Shown: positions 47,362-58,800 of the stretch, one piece after another | Layout of the letters: each line of letters begins with the position of its first letter | Position numbering within the stretch: position 1 is the first letter of the stretch | Source: Thermothelomyces thermophilus ATCC 42464 | Lineage: Eukaryota > Ascomycota > Sordariomycetes > Sordariales > Chaetomiaceae | Direction of reading: 5' to 3' | DNA length: 64,000 nt | Assembly (NCBI RefSeq): GCF_000226095.1 | Contig: NC_016473.1 | Location: forward strand, 4,836,001-4,900,000 | The notes under the pieces: model-generated | What the model was told of the DNA's origin: nothing | The model's database searches: none | What the model saw: only the letters and a program-made list of their open reading frames with translations | Made by a program: the position numbers and the translations under genes

Positions 47362-48429
47362 GATCGATTGCGCCGATGCGCGGGGGTAAAAACGTGTCCC
47401 GGCCCGGTTGCAATAAGGCAAAAAAGGAAAAGATAAACGAAAGGTAAATGAAAGGAGCGGGGGAACTTGCTGGCTAGCTAGCGGTGCCAGTGCCAGTCAT
47501 CGAGGCGACGTGAAGGTGGAAGGATGCAAAGAGGCAACTGGACCAGGACAAGTGTTGCAGCGGCGGAAGATGTGTCCTGAGACAAGGATGGGGTTGTATA
47601 CGGCTGTTGATTGCGAATACCACACTGCGTCTTGGCGTGTGTGCTAACCTAAGCGGGACGGAAAGGTGGGCGCAATGTGGCAGGGCCCAGATGATCTCCA
47701 CAGTTCCACAGTTCGGGTAGCACTCCGTACACTACAACGAGTAACACCAGGAATGCAGAACGAACTGTGTAGTTCTGGTACCTAAATCACCCAACGAGGC
47801 ATGCAAGGTATTGTATGTAAGTACGGTAGTTAGGTAAGTATGAACATACCTTCTATGTGCAGGCCTCGTTCTTCTATGTCTGGCGCAAGCACAAACTGTT
47901 TAGAATGTTTCACCGAGCTGAGCCCAATAAAAAAAAGGAAATGGGCCAGGAACGCCCTGAACAAAGCTGACGCCATGCTCCTTCCAGAACAGAGCCTGAA
48001 TAACACAGCCGCATTCCCCGAATCAATCGTTTCTGCCTGACAATCGAAGCAGGATCTCTGATATGCTTCGAGATGTGGCTTGGACTAATCAGGTCCTTCA
48101 TTGATTATGACAAAGAGAAGTAAAGTACGATCCGAACAGTACACTACGCTGTAGTTAAAATGTCAAGCAGCTGGTCCCTGAGACCCCTCGGAACCAGTCA
48201 AGTGGGACCCGATCTGCCGGCTCCAACCTTCTTGGCATCACTGCTAGCCACCACTTCTATTGTTAGCAGGAAAACTAAAATTTCCTCGCAGCGTTCGCCA
48301 CGCCCGTTCCTATTGTGGTTGTCCCGGAGGTTCTTGCGCAGAGCAATACCCCGGACGGCTGCCACGGCGCTTCGTTATCGGCTTCTGCGAGTTAGTAACT
48401 CAGTAAAATACCCCAATCAGTGAGTGACA
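47362..48429. other. Intergenic region, divergent promoters of KEX1 and SFM1
   Basis: It contains CACTCCGTAC at 47721-47730 (complement of the GTACGGAGTAC-type word) and repeated GTAAGTA/TAGGTAAGTA words near 47815-47840. No gene seen. Confidence 0.5.
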
Positions 48430-49233
48430 ATGGCGTCCAGCAGCAAAACGTACATCGTCGAGCACTTGGATCCGGAGCTCGGGGCCTGGTCGGAGCTGGA
48501 GTACCTCGCCATCGCCCGCGAGTCGCAGGACGCGGGGGCCAAGTTCTGCCTGTCTTCGCTTCCCCCGGAATTCAAGGTTCCCGATGCGCTGAGAGAGATC
48601 CCTGCCTTCACGGCCGAGACTAGGGGCGTGGAGGAGCTGTATGCTGCTGATAAGTCACGAGTGTGCCTGCTTGATCCGGCTGCCGCGAGTGATCTCTCGC
48701 CCGAGGACGGGGATAAGTTTGACGTCTTTCTCTTTGGTGGAATCCTGGGTACACATCTTTCCTCCACCTCACTCTACCTCATTACCGCTCAAGCAATCGC
48801 TAACGTGGCTCAGGCGACGATCCCCCCAGAGACCGGACTTCTGAGCTCCGGAAGAAGGGTTTCGAAGGCCGCCGCCTGGGGCCGGTCCAGATGACCACCG
48901 ATACGGCTGTCAGAGTCACTCGCCTGGTCGTGGAAGGCAAAAGTCGGTCTGCGTCACTTCTGGTCCATTGGAGTTGCAGCTGACTTTTTGCTCTAGCGCC
49001 CCTGAAAGAGATTCCCTACATGGATCACCCGGAACTCAGATTCGACGAGCACGAAAGCACAGAGATGCCGTTCCGCTATGTGAAGGGGGACGATGGGAGG
49101 CCCATCATGCCCGAGGTAATACTGATTCATCTCTCCGTCACATTGACTTCGTGCTCACAAAGGAAAAAAACAACAGGGCATGGTTGATTTGATCAGGCAG
49201 GACTCTGACAAGACAATTGATGACATGTTTTGA
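48430..49233 (+). CDS. SFM1: SPOUT-type protein arginine methyltransferase Sfm1
   Basis: Four exons: 48430-48748, 48814-48942, 48997-49115 and 49177-49233, giving 207 residues. The order of blocks follows yeast Sfm1: KTYIVEHLDPELGAWSELEY, SRVCLLDPAAASDLSPED, FGGILGDDPPRDRTSEL (assembled by the first splice), RRLGPVQMTTDTAVRVT, and MPFRYVKGDDGRPIMPEGM. The FGGILGD and MTTDTA blocks form the knotted AdoMet pocket of the SPOUT fold. Sfm1 methylates one arginine of ribosomal protein Rps3 in yeast. Introns are 54-65 nt; the second uses a less usual GTCGGT donor. Confidence 0.92.
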
Positions 49234-49520
49234 TGGCACCGTACTGGGACCCAAATCTTCGCGGTGTGTGAGACTTTTTTGCTCGTGACTCCCGACTCAA
49301 CCGCCATGCCCTGCCTGAAGATTGACCAGATCCATATCTCTGAGCGGGGTCATCCTTCATCCCTTATCTTATCTCGAAGGAACCCCGCGGCAGTAGCATG
49401 ATATGAGCTGCGAACCAGACTCGAAAAAACGAACTGACTGACTGCCCAGAAGGACACCACGGAGCCACAGCTCGTATAGCCAGGCTCGCAGAAGACTTGA
49501 CGACCTCGACTCCCACTACC

Positions 49521-50531
49521 ATGGGCTCAGCGTCTCCCCTTTTCGAGATCTATCCGCCGCTGATCAACACGGCGTGCCCTTGGGCCACAACCGTCGACGA
49601 CCTCCGAGATCTCTACGCCTGTCCGTCAACAGGCGCCGTGACCACCCGCACGTCCCTCGTCAAAGGTTTTGACCACAACCCGGACAGGCATCAGTATGCC
49701 TTCTTTGACGCATCCCTGGCCGGCACAGCCCACAGCGCAAGCCTCAACTCTTTCGGCTACAGCCCACTCACCCTGGAAACCTACCTCGGCTTTATCAAGA
49801 CCATATCAGCCGAACTGCCCACCAAGTCCAGCAAAGGTTTCATTGTCTCGGTTACCGGTACGCCCGAGGACATAGCGATCAGCTACAAGCTCGTAGCCTC
49901 CGCGGCTCAAGACGTGCAGTTCCCGCTGGCCATGGAGATCAACCTGAGTTGCCCCAACATCCCAAACCGCCCACCGCCGGCCTATTCCGAAGAAGCCCTC
50001 TCGACTTACCTAAGCCACCTCCGCCAAGCCATCACGGAAACCGCCAATGACAACATTCCGCGCATCCCCGTCGGGTTAAAAACTCCACCCTACACTTACG
50101 CAACCCAATATCAGTCCCTCATCTCCGCCCTCGAAGCGGCCACCCCCGACGAAGGCGGTTCCTGCCCAATCTCTTTCATCACGGCCACTAACACGCTCGG
50201 CTCCTGCCTCCTCTTGTCACCGTCAGCGCCAGACTCGCAGCACCCTTCGCCCGTGCTGCCCGGCACAGGGTTAGGTGGCATGGCCGGCGCCCCGCTGCAC
50301 CCCCTCGCCCTGGGCAACGTGCACACCATCCGGCGGATGCTGGACGAGAAGGAGGGGAAGCTGGGGCGGCATGTGCGGGTCTTGGGCGTGGGAGGGGTGT
50401 GCGACGCGGCGGGGTATAAGAGGATGAGGGCGGCCGGGGCCGATGTCGTGGGTCTGGCGACGGGCCTGGGGCTGCGTGGGGTGGGTGTCTTTGGGGAGAT
50501 TGAGAGGGGCCTGGAAGAGGGGAGATGGTGA
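49521..50531 (+). CDS. Class-1 dihydroorotate dehydrogenase-like flavoenzyme
   Basis: A single exon of 336 residues beginning MGSASPLFEIYPPLINTACP; the frame extends upstream to a TTG, but the ATG at 49521 starts the family match. It is a TIM barrel of the class-1A type: SLNSFGYSPLTLETYL, AMEINLSCPNIPNRPP with the Cys that serves as catalytic base in class 1A, GLKTPPYT with the FMN lysine, FITATNTLGSCLLL, GTGLGGMAGAPLHPLAL and VLGVGGVCDAAGYKRM with the FMN phosphate loops. No mitochondrial presequence or membrane anchor, unlike the class-2 enzyme that most filamentous fungi use for pyrimidine synthesis, so this may be an extra, cytosolic relative. True substrate unproven. Confidence 0.88.
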   Translation: MGSASPLFEIYPPLINTACPWATTVDDLRDLYACPSTGAVTTRTSLVKGFDHNPDRHQYAFFDASLAGTAHSASLNSFGYSPLTLETYLGFIKTISAELPTKSSKGFIVSVTGTPEDIAISYKLVASAAQDVQFPLAMEINLSCPNIPNRPPPAYSEEALSTYLSHLRQAITETANDNIPRIPVGLKTPPYTYATQYQSLISALEAATPDEGGSCPISFITATNTLGSCLLLSPSAPDSQHPSPVLPGTGLGGMAGAPLHPLALGNVHTIRRMLDEKEGKLGRHVRVLGVGGVCDAAGYKRMRAAGADVVGLATGLGLRGVGVFGEIERGLEEGRW

Positions 50532-53500
50532 GGTGGTGATGGCGGCGGCCTGTTTGACCCCGTCCGCTGCTTGAACCTGCCCGTTCTGTGCTTCTTTAGC
50601 GAGGCCCGTCAGGGCGGCGTACGCATATCCTTCTTCCTCCAGATTGGCTACTGTTTGCTCCTTTTGGAGAACCTTCATGGCAGACGAGCTGGCCCCCGGG
50701 GGGGGGGGGCCGGGGGGGGGGGAAGGAGGCGCTGGGGGAGCCATTGTTCCTGAGCTCGTGTGGGCGGGGCCGTCCGGATCGACTTTGCTAGTCCCCTTAG
50801 TGCATATCATACCCGTAGTTGTTTTGAGAATTGTCCCCCGAGTCCGTTTTTGACACCCACCTGACCTGTCGTGAGCAAAGCGCTGGTCCGTGTCGTCTCC
50901 GCTGACTCCGAAACCATCGGCGCGTGCTGACAGATGTGCTTCTCTCTCCATTCGCCGCGATATTCTAGGCCGAGATAAGACAACTCGGCGACGCTCTGCT
51001 TGGCAGCGAGGATAAGAAGGTTTGAAGATTTTCCAGCAGTTGGATTGTTCCAAACCCAGAGACCAGGGCACTTATACCTACTCCCTACCCGCATCTGCTT
51101 AGCTGGGCCCAGTATAGCGTTCAAACTTTGAACGGAGGCATATGCCACATGCTTCCATTTGTAGGATGTCGTCCTGTTGACGCGGCGGATTCGCGCGCTT
51201 GCGAGGCTGTAAATCGACAATGTATGTACTTACTTCGAGCGGCTGCGTCAGCGTCCGAAAGAAGGCGGTTTCTCTCTAACCTAGCAGCGGATCCATCGGT
51301 ATATGTCTCCTTTTGTTTATTCCCATTAGTATATGGGATACCTTCCCCAATTTTCTCGAATTTATCCATTTCCATTGCCATCAATGCCTGGAAAAGCACG
51401 GTGTACATAGACGGTGACACGGTCCATCTGTTATCTCGGCTCGTTTAGCCATTGCCGTCAACCTCTGACGGGAATTAAGATTCAATTCAGCCTGAAAGCA
51501 ACATGGCAGCTGGGGACGGGTTCTGAAGGTGAAACGGCGTGGGGTGGAGGCACCGTTTCCCGGACGCAAGGTGGCGGTTTTGCTGCGGCAGGGTGAGATC
51601 ACTCGCCAAACATACTCTGTAGGTGTTCGGCAGCCTCGTTCTGTGGATGGAATCTGGGAATTCCGTCTCGCTGCTGGGTCTGACAGATAAGGCGGAGGAA
51701 TTCGGTCAGGGTCCTGCCGGTAGTGGGTGGAACAGTGATCGAAATGGAGATCCGGGAGCCAATGCGGGTCGGCTTGAACGGGGGAATAGCGCGACGACGG
51801 CGTGAGCGCTGGACAAACCACTATCGCCAGCCGATGATCGAGTGAAGTGGCCCCGAGTTTCAGTTGTTTTTCAGGGGCCTCTCGTCCCCCTTCCAGGGCA
51901 GACATGGCGCTGAACCCAGCATCTCGAGTGCCTTGATTTGGCGTCTTCGCAGTACTAGTAGAAAGTGTGCAGCCATGGAGACGGACCGAGCCAGGGGCCT
52001 GCCAAAGCCAATTCCGGGCGACCGTTTATTGGCGGACTTTGACAAAATAAATTCTCCAGTGCTGGAGAAATTGTGGGGTTTATGCGGGGTACCCTGCCCC
52101 AACCACTTGCCAACCCGCAGATTCCACCCTGCACTGCAGCTCACTGTCTCCAACGAACCCACACACTGGACCATGCAACGGTCGGCCTGGCCCGCAGCGA
52201 ACAATCGAAGGGGAACGGATTGCGAACCGAGACCTCAAATCCTATCCGTCACTTCTTACTGATGCGATTGGTTGCCCATCTCTCGGAAACACGGTGTTTC
52301 TTCCCTTGCTCTGTCTAAGGATTGCGGGCTGTAGGATCCGCGTGGAGCAATGGCTCGCGTCGTGTAACAGCATCTGATCTGATTCCGGACGGACAACTCG
52401 ACGAACCGGGAGCTTTTCATTGAAGCTGAAGAAGCAAAAAGCCTGGAGCCAAGCATCGAATGCAGTAATTGTCGTCGCTCCCTCGGATGAAAGCGAGCGA
52501 CTCCACTCCCATCCCGAGAGACACAGCCTTCCCGCCGTTCCGCCTTCCTTTTTGCTCGGTCACGGTGACGACGCCGGCGGTCCTTCTAACTAGGTCTTTC
52601 CGCACTCGAGCAGCACCCAGGTCTCTCCCGTAACCGGCCCCAGCACCCGGGCACGGGAGACGCAGATTCGGCCAAAATTCAAGCACCCCTTGGCAGAACC
52701 AACCTCCATCTGCTGCCTGCTGCGACCATCCAACGCAGCCCCGTGCCTTGCAGCGCTTGCGACCTCCTGATTCCCGGGAATCTGTTATTCCAAGGCCATG
52801 TCACGGCGGGCCCCGGTATGGTGATATACCCGCTGTTATCGCCGGATCGTCGCTCGCTGTCTGGCCCGCTCCGTTTGGTCCTTCCTTTTTCCGGTTGCGT
52901 GCCCCCCCCCCCCGCGGCTGTTTTGTGAGGCTCTGATGCCGAGATCACTCGCCGATAAGCCTTGCTGAAAGGCATCCTGTTCCCAGCGCTGCGTTTTTTG
53001 GCCATTTGAGACAAGCCTCGACAGCCGCATTGTCGCATGGTCAATCACGTACAGTACACACACACCTTCTCCGCGCTTCCTGAACTCGCCATTTCTCCAA
53101 AACATCTTACTGCCAAGACTCAAGAGAGCGGCACCTCGAATCAGGAGCACCCAAACGGCGGCATCCCAAGATATAGAGGGCAGAACACGTTCCATCACTC
53201 ACTCGCGGCAACCTGACAGCTGCCACCACGCCCATAGGCTTCCGGCGCTAGTCCACTCCGTGGAAACGCTGGGTTCTTGCCCCAGTCGACTGTCTCTCTT
53301 CGTCTCGCAACGACGTCAGGGCCTTCTTCCGCATAACATCTGCGCGTACAAGGCCACGGTCATGCATGTTCGGCCGCCCTGAGCACGCGTTTGCTCCTTG
53401 GTGGTTGAACTCTGGAACCGAAATTCGGAGAGGCGATACAAGAGCTACCAAAGCCGACCGAGATACGACGGCGACTGATTTAGTCTCAGAAACCCAGAAT

Positions 53501-53553
53501 TTCACCCTCGGGCTCGCGTGACAGTATCAAACGAGGGCTGAACGGGAGTCATC
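50532..53553. other. Intergenic region, about 3 kb
   Basis: 3' flank of the DHODH-like gene, then a long spacer upstream of the QutR-like gene. G-runs lie near 50698-50722 and a C-run near 52902-52914. Frames up to about 270 codons are present on the minus strand but lack family resemblance and run as shadows from the DHODH-like gene. No transcript feature supported. Confidence 0.5.
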
Positions 53554-55845
53554 ATGGCGGCGGTGCAGCAATTGGAGCCGGTCCCGACACCGGCTGCACG
53601 GCCGCAGAGTATAGCTGACAGCCCTTTCACCAACAACGGTGACACGGAGCGCGCGTCACCACCCGCCCAGCCCGGCATTTCATTGTGCAGCGAGCCCCAG
53701 AGAGGAGACACCAGGATCGTCGTCATCATGTTTGGCAAGGGCCAGGAGAAGATCGTTTCTGTTTTCGCCGAGGTTCTGGGGAAACCGTCAAAAATGAAGC
53801 CTCGCTTCGAGAGTATCACCAAAGACGACCAGGGTTGGGTAATTGGCATTCCGGCAGATAGCGCCAAGGACGACATTGCGACGCGGGACAGAGGACTCGT
53901 CGTTGCTATCAATGCCCATTGCACCGGTCTGGGAATGCCTCCCGACGTCTATCTTTCAGCTCAGTGCGATTACGAGTTTCTCTACACCGAGTCCCCCTTC
54001 TTTCGCAGGGATCTTGCCCGCTTCACCTCACATATCCTCGGCCAGATATGTCACCACAGAGCGCTCATGGCAAAGCCCAGGACCTTCATCATCTCGACCA
54101 CGTTCCCGGACGTACATGCCGCCTTGCCCAACATCGACATCCTGACTGTCGGCGCTGATGCCATCGAGATCCGCGTCGACCTTCTCAAGGAGCCCCTGGG
54201 GGACGGGACTTACTCCGAGATTTCCAGTCTCAGCTATGTCGGAGAGCAGCTCATGTTGCTCAGGCAGAGGACCGAGCTGCCCATCATCTTCACGACGAGG
54301 TGCACCAATGAGAACGGCCGGTTTCCGATGGACAATCCGGGGCTGTACTACGAGTACCTGTATCGGGCTCTGCAATGGGGCGTCGAGTATCTTGATGTTG
54401 AGCTTTGGCTTCCCGAGAGCATCCGGAAGAAATTGTACGAGCAGCGTGGGAACAGTCGCATCATGTCCGCTTTTCACGACTTCTCCGGGACCTTCAAATG
54501 GACCTCGGAACGGGCCGAGTCGATTTTCCTCGAATCACAACGCTACGCCGACTGCGTCAAGATGATTGCCATCATCAATGACCACAACGAAAACTTTGAG
54601 CTCGAGTATTTCCGGTCCAAGATCAAGGCAAAATATCCCGACTCGGTTCCATTGTCTGCCGTCAACATGGGCGAGACGGGCCAATTCTCGCGGACGCTCA
54701 ACAAGGTCTTCACGCCAATCACTCATCCTCTTCTGCCCATCATCGCGGCTCCGGGACAGATGAGCGCCGCCGAGATCAACCAGGCGCTGGCGCTGCTCGG
54801 GCAATTGCCCAAAAAGAACATGTACGGCATCACGAGCCCGGCGATGCGCAGCGTGACACCTCAGGCCCCTTTCTACGAAAAGTGCTTTAACGAGCTAGGT
54901 TTGCCCCATCAGTTCGCCGTCGTGGAGTGGCAGCCAAAAGGGCCCGGTTGTATCGGGACGTGGTGCAACCAGAAGAACTTTGGCGGGGCTTACTTCAACC
55001 CAGCGGTTTCTCTCAAGAGCCTGGCGACCCATAGCGACTTCCTCGCGTCCCTCAATAACGGGGCCGGGCCTACCGTCAGCGAAGCTGCTCGACTTATCGG
55101 CATGGTCGACACCATCGTCGTGCGGCCCGCCCCTTCGAGCGCCCCGACGTCCGCGCCGTCGTCGATACCGTCGAGCCCTCCGCGCCACAAGAACGGGGAT
55201 TCGTACAGCGCCCTGGGTCCGTCCCAATCAGGCCTCCCTCCTAACACCACGCTCGTCCTCGACAACGCTTCCTGGAAGGGCATCTTGAGCACACTAACCC
55301 GCGATTTTGCCCCGTCAGCCTACTTCGGATGCGCCGCCGTCGTCCTCGCCTCGTCTGCCGAAGACGCCGCTAGCGCCCTCTTCGCCCTCAAGGCCCTCAA
55401 GGTCGGCAAGGTCTACACGGTCGGGTTCAAGACGCCCCCGGCATTCGGCAAAGACCTCCTCATCGAGCCCTTCACAAGCCTCGAGAGCATTCAGAGAGCG
55501 CGCACCGTTGGCGCGAACGGTTCCAATGTCGGGACAGGCACGGGTTCGCCATTCTTGGTCGTCAGCGCCCTAGGGCCGGAAAAGAGCACGCTCGTGGGGA
55601 TGCTGGTGCGGCTGTTCGGCACAAGGGGCTCAGGGACCGATTCCCGAAAGGTGTTTTTGGATCTCGCGGACCGGCCGGCCTCAGCGAAGGGCGACCCGGC
55701 CCTGATTGCCGAGCGGAGCGGGTTTGCGGCTTATGGCGCTGCCGACGTTACGGCCTTCACCACGGTGGAAACGCTACGGCTGCTGGTCGGGCAGAATGTT
55801 CCGTACAGCTTTGTGAGATTAGCCAGTGGTCGAACGCTGTTTTGA
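53554..55845 (+). CDS. QutR-like protein (AROM-derived quinate-pathway repressor homologue)
   Basis: An uninterrupted frame of 763 residues. After a disordered N-terminus (1-50), residues 51-170 align in position with the shikimate-kinase-like domain of QutR/QA-1S, but no Walker A motif is present; FGKGQEK near 60-66 is the nearest thing. Residues ~175-395 are type-I dehydroquinase-like, with [20 protein letters not shown] (His308), CVKMIAI (Lys336) and [30 protein letters not shown] marks the join to a shikimate-dehydrogenase-like domain ([30 protein letters not shown]). QutR/QA-1S silence quinate genes by binding the activator QutA/QA-1F. Presence of the His and Lys used by real dehydroquinases leaves an enzymatic role open. 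Shorter than typical QutR (around 900 residues). No quinate genes adjoin it. Confidence 0.82.
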   Translation: MAAVQQLEPVPTPAARPQSIADSPFTNNGDTERASPPAQPGISLCSEPQRGDTRIVVIMFGKGQEKIVSVFAEVLGKPSKMKPRFESITKDDQGWVIGIPADSAKDDIATRDRGLVVAINAHCTGLGMPPDVYLSAQCDYEFLYTESPFFRRDLARFTSHILGQICHHRALMAKPRTFIISTTFPDVHAALPNIDILTVGADAIEIRVDLLKEPLGDGTYSEISSLSYVGEQLMLLRQRTELPIIFTTRCTNENGRFPMDNPGLYYEYLYRALQWGVEYLDVELWLPESIRKKLYEQRGNSRIMSAFHDFSGTFKWTSERAESIFLESQRYADCVKMIAIINDHNENFELEYFRSKIKAKYPDSVPLSAVNMGETGQFSRTLNKVFTPITHPLLPIIAAPGQMSAAEINQALALLGQLPKKNMYGITSPAMRSVTPQAPFYEKCFNELGLPHQFAVVEWQPKGPGCIGTWCNQKNFGGAYFNPAVSLKSLATHSDFLASLNNGAGPTVSEAARLIGMVDTIVVRPAPSSAPTSAPSSIPSSPPRHKNGDSYSALGPSQSGLPPNTTLVLDNASWKGILSTLTRDFAPSAYFGCAAVVLASSAEDAASALFALKALKVGKVYTVGFKTPPAFGKDLLIEPFTSLESIQRARTVGANGSNVGTGTGSPFLVVSALGPEKSTLVGMLVRLFGTRGSGTDSRKVFLDLADRPASAKGDPALIAERSGFAAYGAADVTAFTTVETLRLLVGQNVPYSFVRLASGRTLF

Positions 55846-58800
55846 GAGCACCCGGAGCCCGCATCATCGGAGTTTCAGGGTGGCCGGGGCAGGGTAGGAA
55901 AGCGAAGAGGATGGGAGGGGTCGGTGTCAATCTGTGCCGTCGCCGGCAGTGTGTTAGAAGGTGAGCAATGGGGTCTGCTCGCTTGGCCGAAAATAGAGAG
56001 GAGCCTGGTTGCAAAGAAGGGGAGGTGTTCTAATCATTGACATGGACAGGTTTCCGATGGGGAAATCTTGTTCAACAGCATCCCGCAATCCCGCGAACCA
56101 CGGAACAGGACTCTCACCACCCCACCCAGAGGCGGGAACATAACGGGGCCCAGGACCGACGTGCCAGATTGACACACATAACACCACATACTAAGACCTT
56201 GGTGGCACCCGGACCTCGGCACTACACGATATGACGAAGGCAACTTGGCAACCGAGCCAGAAATCGATGGCAGGGTGGAATGACGATGGAGAGAGTCTGC
56301 AAAACAGGACCAGCTAGTTAAACCGGAAAGCGATGGCGTGAAGTGCTGTGTTGCGGATCGCAGTGCAACACTTTGCGGCGACTGGGCTAACCGATTGATC
56401 TGACCGACCCATTATTGAGAGGTTGGCTGGAAGAAATTCTTCTTTCTCTTGTTGATGCATGCACCCCGGCTTCTTATTATGCTTTGCATGTACTGGTAGT
56501 CGGAGGGATATACAGCTTGGATACCTATTTATGTTCGGGAGCCTATCGAACTATTTTTTGTTTTTCGGACACGTCCTGCCCCCCTTTTCTTTCCTCTTTC
56601 CTCTTCTTTGCGCTGCTCCCTTCGAGTTGGATTGTACCGAACACCGAACAGTTCGGGCGATTGATGAGCGAGCCGCGAGACGGAATGCCTTGTGACTATC
56701 CCGATGGGGCACGAATCAAAAGACAAACAAAATTACAAAATTCGGGCGGCGATGGGAATAGATGGGTGGTACTACAAATGGTAGTACGTTTGCGCCTCAC
56801 ATGTCGGCATTTGCCCGTCCTGACTCCTTCGGGCATATGCTGGTGTATGTGTGTAACTACATCCTATGATAGAGAACGACCATGCCGGTAGTTCCCTAGC
56901 CGACGACGTTACCTAGTCTAAACCCTGAGGGATATTAGATATCGTCGTCCGCAGCTAATTCCGATATAAGTGCTCGGTGTAAAGATTGTTATACCGAAGG
57001 ATTCGGATATCGGACGCTAGGCTAGAGAAGTCCTAAGCTGTACTTGGGAATTGTCTTGTGAAGATGGCTTTGCCGGCACCGCTTGGGTAGTAGTGGGATT
57101 CGAGAAGTCGGCAAGTTTTCAGGTCGTTTCGGAGTTGCGCATCCGAGTTTGCAGGACCACAGATTGAAGCACTGCGATGGACGTGTCCTATCCGGGGTTG
57201 TTGTGCGAGACTCGTGCGTTGGGAGAAGTTGGATTTGGTCTGTGCCACGTCGACAATATCGCGAATATCACCAGTTTCGCCAGCCGCTACGCTGTTCATC
57301 CCTAATAACAATGGTCTTAGCCTTTTTGAACCGATTTAGTATTAAAATGCAATATAGTCCTTTCGTCAAACAATATCATTCCGGAAATCAGAGAGTTAAA
57401 ACTACCTAGCAAGGGACTTCTATCTACAACTCCTCCTCTTCCTCGTCCACAACTAGAAGGGGGATCCGACTACGCTAAAGGATCTTCGTATTCCCTGTTC
57501 CCGTCTATAGCATAGAGCGGCGGGCGACGACCTAGATCTCTCCATTTGCAATGGATGCCAAAACTGGAAGGCGTACTGTTCGTGTCGCGATAGGCTGAAG
57601 CTTGAGCCCCGATCCTAGTATCACACCGAATGAAGGTATGATGCATGTGTGTACCTGCACTACACGCGGCCCCAACTCCGGGGACCGAGGCATTTCAGTT
57701 CTGCACTACTTCCTACGGGACCGCAGTGTAAACACTGCAACCAATTGCACCTGACGCTCGCTTTCGCAGCACTTCGCAGTACGCACTACATGACATGGGG
57801 CAACTCCCATCATATGTCCGGAGACGTCCCCGACGAGCCGGACCCCGTGTGCCTGCTCTGCGAGAAGAAGCGCGAACGGAGCCGTTTCGGTCCGATATAC
57901 CCACAAATGGCCCAGTCGAAGACTCGGGCGACTTGACCAAAAGCATCGGGCATCGGCTTGGCGCCCGGCAGCTGCGACTCCGTCTGCCGTGTTGAACCAC
58001 ACCGACAGGGGGGGTTGGGCGGGCTTGCGGTTGCGCTTTTGCATTGTGGTGTCGTCCGCCGGAGTACGAATACGGTACCGGAAAATGTAAGGTACCTTAC
58101 CGAGGAACCCCGTCCAAGTATAGCGTAGTCTCTCGCAAGTATGGACTCGTCCATGGTCCGCCAAACGCCAAGGGATAGCTCGTCATTTTGTTGCGTGTGG
58201 GGAAGCCAAGTGATCCCGAGATTTGCGGGGTGCAGGGGAGCCACGCGCACTGCTGAAGCGAGAGCAGCACGGACGCTCCCGTCGACCCATCAATGCCGTT
58301 TTCGTCAGGCTGGTGGCTGCTGCTTCGGAAAATGGAACAGAATCGGCCGAGATTCGGGCGGAAGGTGCGTTGAGAATAGATGACGGCCGAGCCCTTCTCT
58401 GGAAACAACCTCGGGACCTTCGCGTTTACCCAGGTAGTTTGTGCTTTACGCACGCTCGATTTATTAACAAAGTCTTGCCCAGTTGGGGCGACCGCGGGCA
58501 CCTTTGCGCAGTAGGAATGCCTCATCAGTCGCGCTATGAACCTGTCTCCAAAAACTGGCCAGAACACAATATATTTTCATACATATTATATCCCGAATGA
58601 TAGCCTTTTAAGTAGCGTGGGTTAGTTGGCCGGAAGCGCCGGGGATACGAACCTGATGTTAAACCCGGCCTGCGCCGATTGGGCGTTGGATGTGGACAGA
58701 TGTGCCGCCATTGGAGCGGCAATAGGAGGATATTTCTCAGGTTCCTCAGCGGCACTTCACGCCCTAGAGTAGTTCTGCAGCTACCTTATTAGGACTGCAC

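Noticed and set aside
50271-51071. 266-codon minus-strand frame overlapping the DHODH-like gene
   Set aside because: Its low-complexity Pro-rich body spans the gene's 3' end and a G-run; no recognisable domain.
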